In this document: positions 62,841 through 64,000 of the stretch, piece by piece
How positions within the stretch are numbered: the stretch's first letter is position 1
Layout: every line of letters begins with the position of its first letter
From: Lactarius indigo
Taxonomy: Eukaryota > Basidiomycota > Agaricomycetes > Russulales > Russulaceae
Assembly (NCBI GenBank): GCA_025766275.1
Contig: JAFKAC010000096.1
Coordinates: forward strand, 1-64,000
DNA: 64,000 nucleotides
Reading direction: 5' to 3'
Notes under the pieces: model-generated
Database searches by the model: none
What the model saw: the letters and a program-made list of their open reading frames with translations, nothing else
Told to the model about the DNA's origin: nothing
Position numbers and translations under genes: made by a program

Positions 62841-63048
62841 GGCGCATAGGGTATGTAGGCAGAGGTTGGGTGGACTCGCTTAAAACCGTTGATCGTTGAA
62901 AATGTTGAAACATTGAAGTTGAACACGGGAATTCCCGTCTTAGTCAGAACTGCGAAACTGATGGGGCGTCCGTCGTCTTTGAGCAATCGATCAGTTACTC
63001 CGTTACTCCTTCCTTTCTGACACTTTCTCCTCCCTTCCCTCCTCTTAC
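62841..63048. other. Intergenic, no gene seen
   Basis: Upstream of the Plavaka ATG; AT-rich, then a C/T-rich tract (63000-63048) ending in TACAG, a good splice acceptor for the following exon-like segment. Confidence 0.4.
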
Positions 63049-63630
63049 AGTGGAAAATGATGCCTCCAATACTCGAGAAGCTGAAGAGAGAGCTTTCTCA
63101 GACATGATAGACCGTCAGATCGAGGAGGACTCCAAGAAATATAAGCGACAACGTGGTTACTCGGTGCGTATTCCTTTCCTTCCCCTGCTGTCCTCCCTTG
63201 CCTTCCCTCTTACTACGACGGAGAATATGCCTCTGATACCGCTCAGTTTATTCCCCAGAATGGCTACAGACCCGAAGAACTTCTCGCTTCCCGACCCATT
63301 TCTTCGAGAGCGCCCATGGCGTCGTCAACTTGAAGTTACTGTCTCTTTTTATACAGTTCTTTCAGGTGAATCACGAACGTATCTTGGCATGTGGGCTCAC
63401 CACCGAAGACCCACATTTCTTCAGCTCGACATCGCGCAAGCTGTTCAGGACTTGGCGGCGGACGAGATCATCGCCCTACCACAGAGTACGTCGCCTCCTC
63501 TCTTTTTCATCCCTTTTATATATCTCTTTCAGGTTAATCGCGAACGTATCCTGGTGTGTCGGCTCACCACCGAAGATCCACATTTTTTCTTCAGCCTTGA
63601 ACGGCAGATGTTCCTCCGGATACCGTAAGC
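63049..63630 (+). pseudogene. Decayed G-protein alpha subunit-like remnant
   Basis: Three segments resemble fungal G-alpha proteins in the right order: EERAFSDMIDRQIEEDSKKYKRQ (N-terminal helix, about 63080-63155), PQNGYRPEELLASRP (segment after the switch to the helical domain, about 63253-63300) and IAQAVQDLAADEIIALP (helical domain, about 63430-63482). The P-loop region that should lie between the first two is absent, frames disagree, and stops intervene. An internal segment of about 70 bp is duplicated (63361-63425 and 63528-63597). The assignment rests on pattern memory only. Confidence 0.4.
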
Positions 63631-63744
63631 GGTGTATGGCAACGGCAACTTTTCTCGTGAGCAAGATAGAAATACACACAAGCCATATGATTCCACTCAG
63701 TGTTCCTCTCCCTTCTTTTTTCCGCCCCCTTCATCGTGCTCCTC

Positions 63745-64000
63745 ATGTCGGCAGTGGAAAATAACGAGCACGACAAGCCCTCCACTCGTTTCTCATGGCT
63801 CAGGCCAAAGCAGTTGGACTCGGCTTCATTGTCTTCGGCCGAGAAACGTACCTCCTCTGAGCTTCGTGTCTCTGCGCCGATTGAAGACACTTCCAAGCCC
63901 GTATCATTCTTTGGTCTCTTCCGGTATTATTTCTTCCTTCCATTCATACCGTTTTCTCATCAGCTCCCCTCCCAGCTTCTCCACCCACTTTGAGCCCATT
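63745..64000 (+). CDS. Possible first exon of an ABC-B (MDR-type) transporter, cut by window edge
   Basis: ATG 63745 opens MSAVENNEHDKPSTRF, continuing to SKPVSFFGLFR, where a GT (63924) may begin an intron. A charged N terminus followed by KPVSFFxLFR is typical of fungal MDR/TAP-type ABC transporters just before the first transmembrane helix. Nothing downstream is available to test it. Confidence 0.4.

Noticed and set aside
59492..64000. Terminal inverted repeats of the Plavaka element
   Set aside because: I compared the left boundary sequence with the region right of 62840 and saw no convincing inverted match.
1..64000. CRISPR arrays or bacterial-type defence systems
   Set aside because: The repeats present are long segmental duplications, LTRs and minisatellites; gene structure is eukaryotic with introns.

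Overview
The window looks like a repeat-rich piece of a filamentous basidiomycete genome (Agaricomycetes; a Rhizoctonia-like fungus would fit, but the genus is a guess). The reasons are multi-exon genes with 45-75 nt introns, two chromodomain Ty3/Gypsy elements, a fungal-type Mutator-like element with a SWIM finger, and a Plavaka-type transposase, a family typical of mushroom-forming fungi. I see no rRNA, no complete tRNA and no CRISPR array.

The backbone (about 1-59.5 kb) is a segmental array of one duplicated unit. Each unit carries a gene for a seven-transmembrane, GPCR-like fungal protein plus several kb of shared spacer. Seven copies are present: A (1-467, cut by the window edge), B (25469-27149, intact), C (29930-30472, internal deletion), D (33122-34786, broken), E (37767-39402, broken), F (50459-52143, intact) and G (55167-56847, intact). 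A-E lie on the minus strand and F-G on the plus strand. The array therefore flips orientation, and a tail-to-tail junction is visible near 42.1 kb. The intact copies share a 12-exon structure of 1023 coding nt, with exons of 21, 14 and 19 nt.

The array has been hit repeatedly by transposons. A Mutator-like element (3170-23881; 236-bp TIRs, 9-bp TSD TCGTATCAC) sits in unit 1. It has itself received two Ty3/Gypsy chromoviruses: E1 (4016-11825; 509-bp LTRs, one mismatch, TSD ACTGC) in its 79-bp minisatellite, and E2 (16461-23589; 342-bp LTRs, identical, TSD CAGGT) inside the first coding exon of its transposase. A Ty1/Copia element (44728-50392; 651-bp LTRs, TSD AGATC) separates gene F from its TATA region. 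A solo LTR related to E2 lies at 44153-44579. A Plavaka transposase gene (59669-62840) interrupts the last unit, and beyond it are a decayed G-alpha-like remnant and the possible first exon of an ABC-B transporter.

The most unusual points concern the two Gypsy elements. Both appear to self-prime: the primer-binding site beside the 5' LTR is complementary to an LTR segment that starts exactly 34 nt after the TATA box in each element. Both predicted transcripts lack any ATG for about 650-785 nt, yet the gag frame stays open through most of that leader. Both carry a related, unnamed domain after the chromodomain. E1 also has a clear -1 frameshift heptamer at gag/pol.
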